From the NCBI GenBank assembly GCA_022565595.1, contig JAIUML010000001.1:370405-434404 (forward strand): 64,000 nt of DNA. Reading direction: 5' to 3'. This document shows, piece after piece, positions 25,528 through 33,992 of the stretch (position 1 is the stretch's first letter; every line of letters starts with the position of its first letter). Both the position numbers and the translations under genes were made by a program. Under the pieces are notes generated by a model. It had not been told where the DNA came from, did not search any database, and saw only the letters and a list, made by a program, of their open reading frames with translations. The DNA is from Saccharospirillum sp. GTDB lineage: Bacteria > Pseudomonadota > Gammaproteobacteria > Pseudomonadales > Natronospirillaceae.

Positions 25528-26639
25528 CCTTGATCCGTCGGCAACTGTCGTGGTGGCTGTGGCTGGCGGTGCTCAGCTTTGGCATCGTCGTCGCCTGGGT
25601 GGTCTATGAAGTCCGCTGGCTCTACCCCGATTTACAAAGGCACTTTGGCCCCGTTGGCGACCCTCAGGTCGGCCGACAGATCATCACTCGCTCCAGAGAA
25701 TACCTGCAGAATGGCCTCAACATTCTCGCCAGTGAACCACTGGACGAGGAGCAGTTTCAGGACGCCTTTTTTCAGTTCGAGCTGGGCTACAGTTTCTTGA
25801 ACGTTGGCCTCTATAAAGAACGCTACGATTGCACCAATATCAGCCTCGATCAGTTGGATGCCTTACTGGATTCCATGACCTCCGCCGAAGCGACCGATCT
25901 GGCGTCCATCGTTCGATCGCTGAACCCCATCATCCTCTGTGCCACGCAAATCGAGCAACACCAGTGGGAGTTACGCCAGACTCGCGCGATGGCCATCGCT
26001 GAACGCATCGACCGCAGCCAACGCTGGTTCCTGTTGGTGACCGGCGCTGCCTACAGTATGGGTGTGCTGTTTCTGGTGTTTTATGAGCGCCAAAGACGCA
26101 AGACGACCCGGTCGTTACGCTCTCAATTGTCGTGGATGGAAAAAGCCCTGGAAGATGCTCTGACGGGGGCCCAGAACCGAAGGGCTTTCGACCGGGACCT
26201 TAAGCGGCATTTTGAACGATATCAGCGAGGCGCGCCCGCATTCTCATTGCTGATGTGCGATCTGGACTTCTTCAAGGACTACAACGATCGCTTCGGCCAC
26301 ACCCGAGGCGATGAAGCGCTGCAGCAGGTCGTGGACAGCATGACCAGTGCCATTCGCCCCGGCGATCAGATCTACCGTTATGGCGGGGAAGAACTGGTGG
26401 TGCTGCTACCGAATACCAGCCAGCAACAGGCTCTGCCCATTGCCGAACGCATTATTGCAGCGGTGGCTGACTTGCAAATCAGCAACCCAGGCAGCCCAAT
26501 GAAAACGCTCACCCTCAGCGGCGGCCTGGCGACGACTCATAAGGATGATACAAAGTGCCAGGATGTGCTCAACCGAGCCGACGCCCTGCTGTATCAGGTC
26601 AAATCCAGCGGTAAGAACAGCGTTATCGGCGAAGCGTGA
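25524..26639 (+). CDS. Membrane diguanylate cyclase (GGDEF)
   Basis: Makes cyclic di-GMP. It has 371 residues: a first helix (WLWLAVLSFGIVVAWVVY), a periplasmic domain of about 160 residues, a second helix (WFLLVTGAAYSMGVLFLVFY) and a C-terminal GGDEF domain. DALTGAQNRRAFDRDL, DLDFFKDYNDRFGHTRGD and RYGGEELVVLLP are visible. The signature is GGEEL rather than GGEEF. The product-inhibition site RPGD lies five residues before it, so feedback control is likely. The start is TTG at 25524, behind GAGG and overlapping the upstream TGA. The preceding periplasmic protein probably acts as its input partner. Confidence 0.88.
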   Translation: MTLIRRQLSWWLWLAVLSFGIVVAWVVYEVRWLYPDLQRHFGPVGDPQVGRQIITRSREYLQNGLNILASEPLDEEQFQDAFFQFELGYSFLNVGLYKERYDCTNISLDQLDALLDSMTSAEATDLASIVRSLNPIILCATQIEQHQWELRQTRAMAIAERIDRSQRWFLLVTGAAYSMGVLFLVFYERQRRKTTRSLRSQLSWMEKALEDALTGAQNRRAFDRDLKRHFERYQRGAPAFSLLMCDLDFFKDYNDRFGHTRGDEALQQVVDSMTSAIRPGDQIYRYGGEELVVLLPNTSQQQALPIAERIIAAVADLQISNPGSPMKTLTLSGGLATTHKDDTKCQDVLNRADALLYQVKSSGKNSVIGEA

Positions 26640-26758
26640 ATCACCGAGGGCCAGGAGTGATCAACGCCCAACCCTAAAAAATACCCAGTGTTTCAGCCCT
26701 GAGACGACGGTTGGTGTGCATTTTGTGTAGACTACCTCTTTTTCAACGATAGGCGACC

Positions 26759-28156
26759 ATGACCACAACCCCGGCCGAGACGGGCCTCGCTACTTTCAAT
26801 CGCACCTTGATCGTTGTTTTGCTGATTGCCGGTGCCTTCGTGTCTGTTCTGAATCAGACCCTGATGCTGGTAGCTATTACCCCCATCATGGTCGATTTCC
26901 AGATCGCCGCCAGCCAGGCGCAGTGGGTCACCACCGCCTTTATGCTGGCCAGCGGTGTCTGCATACCGGTGTCGGCTGCCTTGATCGATAAATACTCCAG
27001 CCGCACGCTCTATTTATCGGCACTGGGCGTCTTTCTGGTCGGTACCGTGATCGGGGCCCTGGCACACAGCTTCCCATTGTTGTTACTGGCCCGCATTGTC
27101 CAGGGCGCCAGTGCCGGCATGATCATGCCCCTGATTCAAACCTTGATGATGACGCTCTTCCCACCAGAAAAGCGCGGCCGCGCCATGGGTCTGGTTGGTC
27201 TGGTGGTGGCCCTGGCACCAGCGATGGGGCCGAGTTTATCCGGCTGGATCGTTGATCAGTTCAGTTGGCGTTTTCTCTTTACCATCCTGATACCCGCCAT
27301 TGGTCTGGTCTGGCTGGTATCGATGAAATACATGAAGAACGTCACCCATCAACGTGCCAATCGCCTCGATAAACTGTCCATCGTGTTGTCCACATTCGGC
27401 TGGGGCGGCCTGCTTTATGGGTTCAGTATTGCCGGTAGTGCAGGCTGGACCAGCCTGGAATTTATTCTGGCAAGCTGCATTGGCGTGGTGTCCCTGGGGT
27501 GGTTTTTCCTGCGTCAGCCCGGGCTGGCACAACCCCTCCTGGACCTGGCGGTTTTTCAATCCCGTCAGTTCAGCCTGACTACGGCGTTGTCTGTGCTGGT
27601 CTTCGTGTTGCTGATAGGCACCCAGACACTGATTCCCCTGTTCGCTCAGAATGTGTTGCAACTGAACGCTCTGAATGCAGGCCTGATCCTGCTGCCGGGT
27701 GCGGTGCTGATGGGGTTGGTATCGCCACTGTCCGGCACACTGTTCGACCGGTTCGGCATTCGTGGGCTTTCTATTGGTGGTTTCAGTTTGCTGGTAGCGG
27801 CCATGTTTCTGCTCAGCCGACTCACCCCTGAGACCCAACCAGGCTGGATCGTTCTGATGTCATCACTGCACATGCTGGGCATTACAACCCTGCTGATGCC
27901 GCTGATCACAGCCGGCATCAATTCCTTGCCCGGCCACCTCATCGCTCATGCAACGGCCATGAACAATACCCTGCGCATGGCGGGTGCCTCCATTGGCACA
28001 GCCTTGCTCGTCACCATCATGAGCGTCGGCCAGCAAACGGCCATGTCACAAGGCGCCGAGCACGCCCTGGCGCATGGTATTCGACTGGCTTTCTGGCTGG
28101 CGCTGGCACTGGCTCTGGTTGGCTGGTTGCTGTCTTTCCGGTTGAGTGATCGCTAA
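26759..28156 (+). CDS. MFS transporter, DHA2 (EmrB-like) drug exporter
   Basis: A 465-residue membrane protein with about 14 hydrophobic segments, typical of the DHA2 proton-coupled drug exporters. Motifs read include LNQTLMLVAITPIMVDF, AQWVTTAFMLASGVCIPVSAAL, GASAGMIMPLIQTLMMTLFPPEKRGRAMGL and GLVVALAPAMGPSLSGWIVD. The last is motif C, found in antiporters. The ATG at 26759 begins MTTTPAETG. The gene ends 4 bp inside the convergent LysR gene. No membrane-fusion partner is encoded nearby. Confidence 0.9.
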   Translation: MTTTPAETGLATFNRTLIVVLLIAGAFVSVLNQTLMLVAITPIMVDFQIAASQAQWVTTAFMLASGVCIPVSAALIDKYSSRTLYLSALGVFLVGTVIGALAHSFPLLLLARIVQGASAGMIMPLIQTLMMTLFPPEKRGRAMGLVGLVVALAPAMGPSLSGWIVDQFSWRFLFTILIPAIGLVWLVSMKYMKNVTHQRANRLDKLSIVLSTFGWGGLLYGFSIAGSAGWTSLEFILASCIGVVSLGWFFLRQPGLAQPLLDLAVFQSRQFSLTTALSVLVFVLLIGTQTLIPLFAQNVLQLNALNAGLILLPGAVLMGLVSPLSGTLFDRFGIRGLSIGGFSLLVAAMFLLSRLTPETQPGWIVLMSSLHMLGITTLLMPLITAGINSLPGHLIAHATAMNNTLRMAGASIGTALLVTIMSVGQQTAMSQGAEHALAHGIRLAFWLALALALVGWLLSFRLSDR

Positions 28157-29046
28157 GGCTGTCCGTTCATGTTCTTGACCAGTTGCCGAATGGTGGCAGC
28201 CATGAATTTCGTAGCCGCTGGTCGGTCACTCTGTTTATTCCAGAGCAGGCCCGGTGTACGAATGGGGGTCGGGTCCTCCAGTGGTGCTACCGCCAGATCC
28301 GCCTCGCCAACAAGGGCATTGCTGGAGACGATGCTACACAGATCCGTGCGGCGAACCAGTTCCAGCATGGGCGATATGGCATTCAACTCGGCAACGATGA
28401 CCGGCCTCGCGCCGGCCGATTGGAAGCACTCTTCAAGCAACTGGCGGGTAGAGAAGTTGGGCGTCAGTAAGGCCATCTGTAAACCCGTCAGCTCAACCAT
28501 GCGCACTTTCTTTCGTTTCGCGAGAGGGTGATTCGCAGCCATCACCAGTTTCATTTCTTCGTTGTACAGTGGTTCGAACCAGAGGCCACGAGGAATGGCC
28601 GGGCGGTAGGAAACTCCCAGATCCAGTTCACCTTGCTCCAGCCGTTGGGCGATTTCATCGCCGGATAATTCCTCCACCACCACTCGGACAGCTGGATAAC
28701 GCTTCATAAAGGTCGCCAGACAGGAAGGAATGAGTTGAACATTGAAACTGTGCGTCGCAGCAATGCGTAACTCACCGCGTAATTGTTCCGGCGCCTGCCT
28801 TAATGCCCCTACGGCTTCATCAACCTGAGTCAAGGCGGGTGTGATGTGCTCCAGAAAGGTACTGCCCTCTTCAGTGAGCACCACCTTCTTGCCAATACGC
28901 TCGAACAACTCCAGACCCAACTCTTCTTCCAATTGCTTGATCTGGTGGGACAGCGTCGATTGGGTAACGTGAACACGCTCGGCAGCACGAGTGAAGTTGA
29001 GCACCTCGGCTAGGGCCACAAAGTATCTCAAGTGCCTGAGTTCCAT
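28153..29046 (-). CDS. LysR-family regulator of the divergent catabolic operon
   Basis: A 297-residue LysR-type regulator. The N-terminal helix-turn-helix (NFTRAAERVHVTQSTLSHQIKQLEEELG, residues 17-45) is followed by the effector domain (QLRGELRIAATHSFN onward). I start at the ATG at 29046 (MELRHLRYFVALAE), the usual LysR opening. The longer frame to 29094 would cross a perfect inverted repeat at 29075-29093. The gene is divergent from the citryl-CoA-lyase-like gene and probably activates that operon when an aromatic or carboxylate intermediate binds. The closest feel is to CynR/BenM-type proteins. Confidence 0.9.
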   Translation of the reverse strand: MELRHLRYFVALAEVLNFTRAAERVHVTQSTLSHQIKQLEEELGLELFERIGKKVVLTEEGSTFLEHITPALTQVDEAVGALRQAPEQLRGELRIAATHSFNVQLIPSCLATFMKRYPAVRVVVEELSGDEIAQRLEQGELDLGVSYRPAIPRGLWFEPLYNEEMKLVMAANHPLAKRKKVRMVELTGLQMALLTPNFSTRQLLEECFQSAGARPVIVAELNAISPMLELVRRTDLCSIVSSNALVGEADLAVAPLEDPTPIRTPGLLWNKQSDRPAATKFMAATIRQLVKNMNGQP

Positions 29047-29074
29047 GGGGGTTCCTCTTTTTATGCGCCCATAT

Positions 29075-29093
29075 TGATCGACAACATCGATCA
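29075..29093. promoter_or_regulatory. Candidate LysR operator
   Basis: TGATCGA, spacer CAACA, TCGATCA: a perfect 7-bp inverted repeat. It lies 29 bp before the LysR start and 114 bp before the divergent gene. It contains the LysR-type T-N11-A geometry. AT-rich sequence suited to a promoter (ATATATCATTTCATAAATAAATAG) follows on its right. Confidence 0.6.
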
Positions 29094-29206
29094 TCTTTAT
29101 CTAAATATATCATTTCATAAATAAATAGCGATCTCCTAAAGTCGTTTCATTGCTCAAGACAAATCAAATAATTGAGGGGCAACGCCCCAAGGGCCAGGAG
29201 TTCATT

Positions 29207-29986
29207 ATGAAAATTGGACGAGAAAGCGTTCCAAAAAGTGCCATTTGCACCTCTACTGCCGATACCATAACCGTGCGTGGCAAGGATCTGTGTACCGACC
29301 TCATCGGGCACACCAGCTTCACCGACTACTTCTATCTATTGCTCACCGGTAAAACACCCAGTGCTGCAGCTCGCGCCGTGCTCGATGCCACCCTGGTATC
29401 CATTGCGGAACACGGCTTTGTGCCCAGCGTACAGGCCAGCCGCATGACTTATGCCGCCGCACCGGATGCCCTTCAGGGTGCCGTCGCTGCCGGCATCCTG
29501 GGGTGTGGCCCGGTGATTCTGGGTGCCTCACAAAATGCGGGCGACCTCTTTCATGGCATTGCAAAACAGGTGGACGAAGGTCAAGCGCTCGACTCCGTGG
29601 TGCGCGAAACCGTCAGCCGGATGCGCGCACAGAAACAACCCATACCGGGTTACGGCCACCCTCTACATAAGGAACGCGACCCCCGCGTGGACGCCCTGTT
29701 CAAGGTCGCTCGCGACAGCGGCGCCGACCTGCGTTACATCGCCATCGCCGAGGCCATTGAAGCGGCGATTCCCGACATTGTCGGTAAGACTCTGAAGTTG
29801 AATGTCTCAGCAGCCATACCCGCCGTATTGCTTGGTGCTGAGTTCCCGGTCACTGCACTGCGAGGCATTCCCATCCTGGCCAGAACCGCAAGTCTGATTG
29901 CACACCTGAACGAAGAAGCCACCCAACCAGCTGGTTTTGCACTCTCCTATCACGCCAGTCAGGCAGTGGAATACACCGGCGAGTAA
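29207..29986 (+). CDS. Citryl-CoA lyase-like enzyme (citrate synthase superfamily)
   Basis: A 259-residue short member of the citrate synthase superfamily, lacking the N-terminal part of true citrate synthases. Such forms act as lyases on citryl-CoA-like thioesters. Superfamily runs are DLIGHTSFTDYFYLLLTGKTPS, HGFVPSVQASRMT, NAGDLFHGIA, GYGHPLHKERDPR (position of an active-site His) and ARTASLIAHLNEEA. The ATG at 29207 follows AGGAG; an upstream start at 29150 adds 19 residues with no match. A CaiB-type CoA transferase follows, so the substrate acid may be activated by CoA transfer and then split. Confidence 0.82.
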   Translation: MKIGRESVPKSAICTSTADTITVRGKDLCTDLIGHTSFTDYFYLLLTGKTPSAAARAVLDATLVSIAEHGFVPSVQASRMTYAAAPDALQGAVAAGILGCGPVILGASQNAGDLFHGIAKQVDEGQALDSVVRETVSRMRAQKQPIPGYGHPLHKERDPRVDALFKVARDSGADLRYIAIAEAIEAAIPDIVGKTLKLNVSAAIPAVLLGAEFPVTALRGIPILARTASLIAHLNEEATQPAGFALSYHASQAVEYTGE

Positions 29987-30037
29987 GGCGGCCATAGGGG
30001 CAACTGATTTTTCATCTACCAAGCAGGGTCAACAACG

Positions 30038-31174
30038 ATGGCAAATGTATTGGAAGGCATCACCGTTATTGAACAGGGCACCTTTATTACCGGCCCGGCA
30101 GCAGGCATGTTATTGGCCGACCTGGGCGCTAACGTCATCAAGGTGGAGATGCCTGGCACCGGCGACCCTTTCCGGGCCTTCAAGGGTGGTTTGTATAGCC
30201 CGCATTATCAAACCTATAACCGCAATAAACGCAGCATTGCGCTGAATACGAAAACCGAGGAAGACCGGTCGATTTTTGACGACCTGATCCGTAGCGCCGA
30301 TGTCTATATCCAGAACTTTCGTCCCGGCGCGGCAGAACGACTCGGTGCCGGAGAAGCGCGCCTGCGCGAACTGAACCCGGCCCTGATCTACTGTGCCATC
30401 AGTGGTTTTGGCAGCAGCGGCCCCTATGTCAATAGGCCCAGTTACGACACCGTGGCGCAGGCGGTCAGCGGTTTCCTGAAACTACTGATCAACCCCGAGA
30501 ATCCTCGTGTGGTCGGCCCCGCCATGGCCGATGCCTTGTCCGGCTTCTATGCAGCTTATGGCATTCTGGGCGCCCTTTATGAGCGCTCGAATACGGGCAA
30601 GGGGCGCAAGGTGGAGGTGTCCATGTTCGAAGCCATGACGCATTTCAATCTCGACGCCTTTACGCACTATTTTTCTGAAAATGAAGTCATGGGCCCCTAT
30701 AGCCGGCCACAGGTTTCGCAGTCTTATGTGATGGAGTGCGCCGATGGCAAATGGGTGGCATTACACATGTCGTCACCCGAGAAGTTCTGGCAAGGCCTTG
30801 CCAAGGCAATCGACTTTCCAGAACTGCTCGAAGACGCTCGCTTCTCGACCCGTGAGGGCCGGATCGAGAATCAGGAAGCCATGATTGAAGTCCTCAAGAG
30901 CATCTTCGTCAAACACAGCCGGACTGAATGGCTTGATCGGCTACTGGCGGAGGATGTGCCTCACGCCCCCATGTATGACGCCTACGAAGTACTGGAAGAC
31001 GAACAGGCCAAACACCTGCAACTCGAAATTGAAACAGAGCATCCCACCATGGGGAACTTCCGAACCATACGAAGTCCAGTATCGTTTGATGGTATGCGCC
31101 CCCTGGATCTTATTGCGCCTCCGACTCTGGACGAGCACCGGGAAGAGATTTTGACCGAGTTAAAAAATCGCTGA
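30038..31174 (+). CDS. CaiB/BaiF family (class III) CoA transferase
   Basis: A 378-residue enzyme that moves CoA between carboxylic acids. The opening is typical: LEGITVIEQGTFITGPAAGMLLADLGANVIKVE. NRNKRSIALN and ADVYIQNFRPGAAERLGAG are present. The candidate catalytic Asp is in GPAMADALSGFYAAYGILGALY. The C terminus has the GRIENQEAMIEVL and APMYDAYEVLEDEQ runs. It sits 51 bp after the lyase-like gene. Together they suggest activation and cleavage of a branched hydroxy-acid, perhaps a product of ring opening by the dioxygenase encoded next. Confidence 0.92.
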   Translation: MANVLEGITVIEQGTFITGPAAGMLLADLGANVIKVEMPGTGDPFRAFKGGLYSPHYQTYNRNKRSIALNTKTEEDRSIFDDLIRSADVYIQNFRPGAAERLGAGEARLRELNPALIYCAISGFGSSGPYVNRPSYDTVAQAVSGFLKLLINPENPRVVGPAMADALSGFYAAYGILGALYERSNTGKGRKVEVSMFEAMTHFNLDAFTHYFSENEVMGPYSRPQVSQSYVMECADGKWVALHMSSPEKFWQGLAKAIDFPELLEDARFSTREGRIENQEAMIEVLKSIFVKHSRTEWLDRLLAEDVPHAPMYDAYEVLEDEQAKHLQLEIETEHPTMGNFRTIRSPVSFDGMRPLDLIAPPTLDEHREEILTELKNR

Positions 31175-31218
31175 AGCTTTAAACCCAAAAAAACAACAAT
31201 GCTGCGGAGCAACAAACA

Positions 31219-32160
31219 ATGTTCGAGCTACCTAAAAAAGAAGAGATATTCAATCACGGAATTCCATCCACTCCAGACGACATCACCGAGATCGTCATCA
31301 AGGCCATGGGCCGCACAGAAAACTCACGATTACGGGAAATTTTGCAAGCCCTGGTCAAACACCTCCATGCCTTTGGTCGAGAGGTCAAACTGACGGAAGA
31401 AGAGTTCATGATGGCCATCAACGCCGTCACTGAACTCGGTCACCTGACCAGGGACAAACATAACGAAACCATGGTGATGTCCGATGCGTTGGGTTTTTCA
31501 ACCCTGGTCAATATCCTCAACCAGGACAGAGACCCAGAGCAAATGTCGCCGGCGTTGTTGGGACCTTTCTATACACGCAAAGACCCGGAATACCCGAACG
31601 GTTTCAATATTTCGCGAGACAAACCGAAACCAACAGACATTCCTCTCTTCGTTCGCGGCAAGGTGGTCAGCAAGAACGGAACGCCGTTAAAGAATGCCCT
31701 GGTGGAAGTCTGGCATGCCTCTCCTGAAGGCTTGTACGACAACCAGGAGCCAGCGCAACCGGCCAACAACTTGCGGGGCAAGTTCCGCACAGACGAAGCC
31801 GGACATTTCAACTTCCGCACCATTCGCCCGGCAAGCTACCCAATTCCTACCCATGGTCTCGTTGGTCGGATGCTGGCAGCACAAAACCGTCATCCGTTTC
31901 GTGCCGCTCACTTGCACTTTACGGTCTCGGCCGACGATCACTCAACTCTGGTGACACAGATTTTTCCAAAAGACGATTTGTTTGTGGAGTCCGATTGCGT
32001 TTTTGGCGTCACCAGTGCAGACCTGGCCGTCGACTTCCCGGAACACACCGATGGCAACGCGCCGGAGCCGGATGTCACCGGCACATACTGCACCCTGGAT
32101 CTGACCTTTGATTTGTCGCCGGGTGAATCGAGGCTGCCGCAATCGCCGATTAATGCGTGA
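31219..32160 (+). CDS. Intradiol ring-cleavage dioxygenase (catechol/hydroxyquinol 1,2-dioxygenase type)
   Basis: A 313-residue Fe(III) dioxygenase that opens ortho-dihydroxylated rings between the hydroxyls. An N-terminal helical linker domain (to about 100) precedes the beta-sandwich core. LLGPFYTRKDPEYPNG, VRGKVVSKNGTPLKNALVEVWHASPEGLYDN, GHFNFRTIRPASYPIPTHG and RAAHLHFTVSA are visible. Tyr and His pairs (GLYDN, ASYPIP, AAHLHF) match the Fe ligands. The N-terminal domain resembles catechol and hydroxyquinol enzymes rather than protocatechuate subunits. The actual ring substrate is unknown. No muconate cycloisomerase or maleylacetate reductase follows. Confidence 0.93.
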   Translation: MFELPKKEEIFNHGIPSTPDDITEIVIKAMGRTENSRLREILQALVKHLHAFGREVKLTEEEFMMAINAVTELGHLTRDKHNETMVMSDALGFSTLVNILNQDRDPEQMSPALLGPFYTRKDPEYPNGFNISRDKPKPTDIPLFVRGKVVSKNGTPLKNALVEVWHASPEGLYDNQEPAQPANNLRGKFRTDEAGHFNFRTIRPASYPIPTHGLVGRMLAAQNRHPFRAAHLHFTVSADDHSTLVTQIFPKDDLFVESDCVFGVTSADLAVDFPEHTDGNAPEPDVTGTYCTLDLTFDLSPGESRLPQSPINA

Positions 32161-32231
32161 GGGATAAGCCCTAAGGTGAGGGAACCCTAAAAAACAAAAC
32201 AACCACAAAAAAACCAAAGAGAGAGAACACC

Positions 32232-33329
32232 ATGAAAACCACACTGCTCAACCACAGCCGCATCGCCATGGCAGCCGCCATCATAACCGCAGGCACCATC
32301 AGCCTGCCTGCTCAGGCTCAGCAGACCATCAACTTGACCGTAGGCTCGAGCCACCCAACTACCATTCCATGGGTAGGCATGATTCCTGGGGTCTTCATTC
32401 CGGAAGTGAATCGGATATTGGAAGAAGACGGCCGCTACCGCATCAACTGGACAGAAGCCTACGCGGGTCAGCTCTACGGGGCCAATGCCACCCTGACTTC
32501 GGTTGGTGATGGTATTGCCGATATTGGCTGGGTGTTCAGCTACCTTGAAGGCTCGCGCATGCCGTTAAGTCAACTCAGCGCCTACACCCCCTTCACCACC
32601 AGCGACCCGGAACTGATGCTGGATGTGTTCAGTGAACTGGTCGAAACCGTACCGGAACTGAAAGACGAATGGGAAGGTAACAATGTAGTATTCCTCGGTG
32701 CGACAGCGTCCGACACCTATGACATCTACACCAACTTCCCGGTGAACTCACTCAACGACCTCAACGGCCGCCGCATCTCTGCACCTGGCGTGCTGGGTGT
32801 CTGGCTGAACCCCGTCAACGCAACCGCTGTTGATGGTACCCTGGCCAGCTTCTATACCGACATTCAAACCGGAGTTTCCGACGGTGTAGTCACTCTGGCC
32901 ACTGGTGCCCTGCCGTCTCGTATGTATGAAGTCGCTCCTTACGTCACTCAGGTCAATATGGGTGTGGTGTTCTCCGGCGGCATTGGCATGAACCTGGATC
33001 GTTTCGAAAGTCTACCGGAATTCGTGCAGCAGGCATTGCAGCAAGCCGGTGACGTTTACACGGCGGCTCATGGTCGTGACCTGGCCGAGCGGTACGAATC
33101 GGCGCTGGCACAAATGGTCGAGCTGGGTGCGAGTCAGTCTACACCGGTTCAGGTCAGTGCGCTGACAGCCGAGCAACGTCAGGCCTGGATCGACGGCATG
33201 CCGGATCTGGCCCAACAGTGGGTTCGCAATAACGAAGGCCGTGGCCTGCCAGCGGCCGAATTGCTGCAAACCTACATGGACACCATCCGCTCTCGCGGTG
33301 TCGAACCTGAGCGCGCCTGGGACCAATAA
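32232..33329 (+). CDS. TRAP transporter substrate-binding protein (DctP type)
   Basis: A 365-residue periplasmic protein. The signal peptide (HSRIAMAAAIITAGTISLPAQAQQ) ends near residue 33. The DctP core is readable as GSSHPTTIPWVGMIPGVFIPEVNRILEED and NWTEAYAGQLYGANATLTSVGDGIADIGWV. GRRISAPGVLGVWLNPVNATAV and SFYTDIQTGVSDGVV follow. TRAP binding proteins mostly take carboxylates, with an Arg salt bridge. Here it presumably captures the compound degraded by the surrounding enzymes. The two membrane subunits follow directly. Confidence 0.92.
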   Translation: MKTTLLNHSRIAMAAAIITAGTISLPAQAQQTINLTVGSSHPTTIPWVGMIPGVFIPEVNRILEEDGRYRINWTEAYAGQLYGANATLTSVGDGIADIGWVFSYLEGSRMPLSQLSAYTPFTTSDPELMLDVFSELVETVPELKDEWEGNNVVFLGATASDTYDIYTNFPVNSLNDLNGRRISAPGVLGVWLNPVNATAVDGTLASFYTDIQTGVSDGVVTLATGALPSRMYEVAPYVTQVNMGVVFSGGIGMNLDRFESLPEFVQQALQQAGDVYTAAHGRDLAERYESALAQMVELGASQSTPVQVSALTAEQRQAWIDGMPDLAQQWVRNNEGRGLPAAELLQTYMDTIRSRGVEPERAWDQ

Positions 33330-33404
33330 CCCCTGATGCACTCAAGCCGCCCGAAGCCTTTCGGGCGGCCGATTACCTCACCTGCTCTGAACGAGGAAAG
33401 TCCC

Positions 33405-33992
33405 ATGGTGAACCTCAAGTCACTGCTGTTGGGCCACGGCCCAGGCAACAGCCTGTTCGGCTATCTCGTCGACGGCTTGAACGCAGTCGGTTCCCTGCTC
33501 ATTTTTGCCATCATGGCGTTGATCTGCGCCGACGTGTTTTCACGCAACGTTTTTAACCAACCCATTGCGGGTGTAGCCGAGATGGTGGCCGCGTCCATTG
33601 TAATGATTGTGTTTCTGCAACTGGCCAGCAATTTGCGCCATGGGCGCATGGCCCAGGCGGATATATTCATCCATGGTTTTACCGTGCGTTTCCCGCGCGC
33701 CGGTCACAGCCTGGTCTGTCTGTTCTATCTGGTGGGCGCTTACATGATGTACATTGTCTACAAGGGCACCCTGCCCGTACTCGAACGCGCCATTAATCGT
33801 AATCAATTTTTTGGGGTCGAAGGGGTCTTTACCTTCCCGGTCTGGCCTATACGAACCATTGTCGTCTGTTGCGCCGTTATTGCCCTGATTCAGTTCCTGA
33901 CACTCGCACTTGATCAAGCCTGGAAGGTGGTTAGCCCCAGGGCTCGTCAAAGCAGCCAGCCTGAACATCCACGCTCGGAGGAAGCACTATGA
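33405..33992 (+). CDS. TRAP transporter small permease (DctQ type)
   Basis: A 195-residue membrane protein with four helices (VGSLLIFAIMALICADVFSRNVF, GVAEMVAASIVMIVFLQLAS and two more), the DctQ topology. RHGRMAQADIF is the usual polar loop. The ATG at 33405 follows GAGGAAAG. It overlaps the large permease start by 4 bp (ATGA). It pairs with the DctM protein to form the sodium-driven translocator. Confidence 0.9.
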   Translation: MVNLKSLLLGHGPGNSLFGYLVDGLNAVGSLLIFAIMALICADVFSRNVFNQPIAGVAEMVAASIVMIVFLQLASNLRHGRMAQADIFIHGFTVRFPRAGHSLVCLFYLVGAYMMYIVYKGTLPVLERAINRNQFFGVEGVFTFPVWPIRTIVVCCAVIALIQFLTLALDQAWKVVSPRARQSSQPEHPRSEEAL

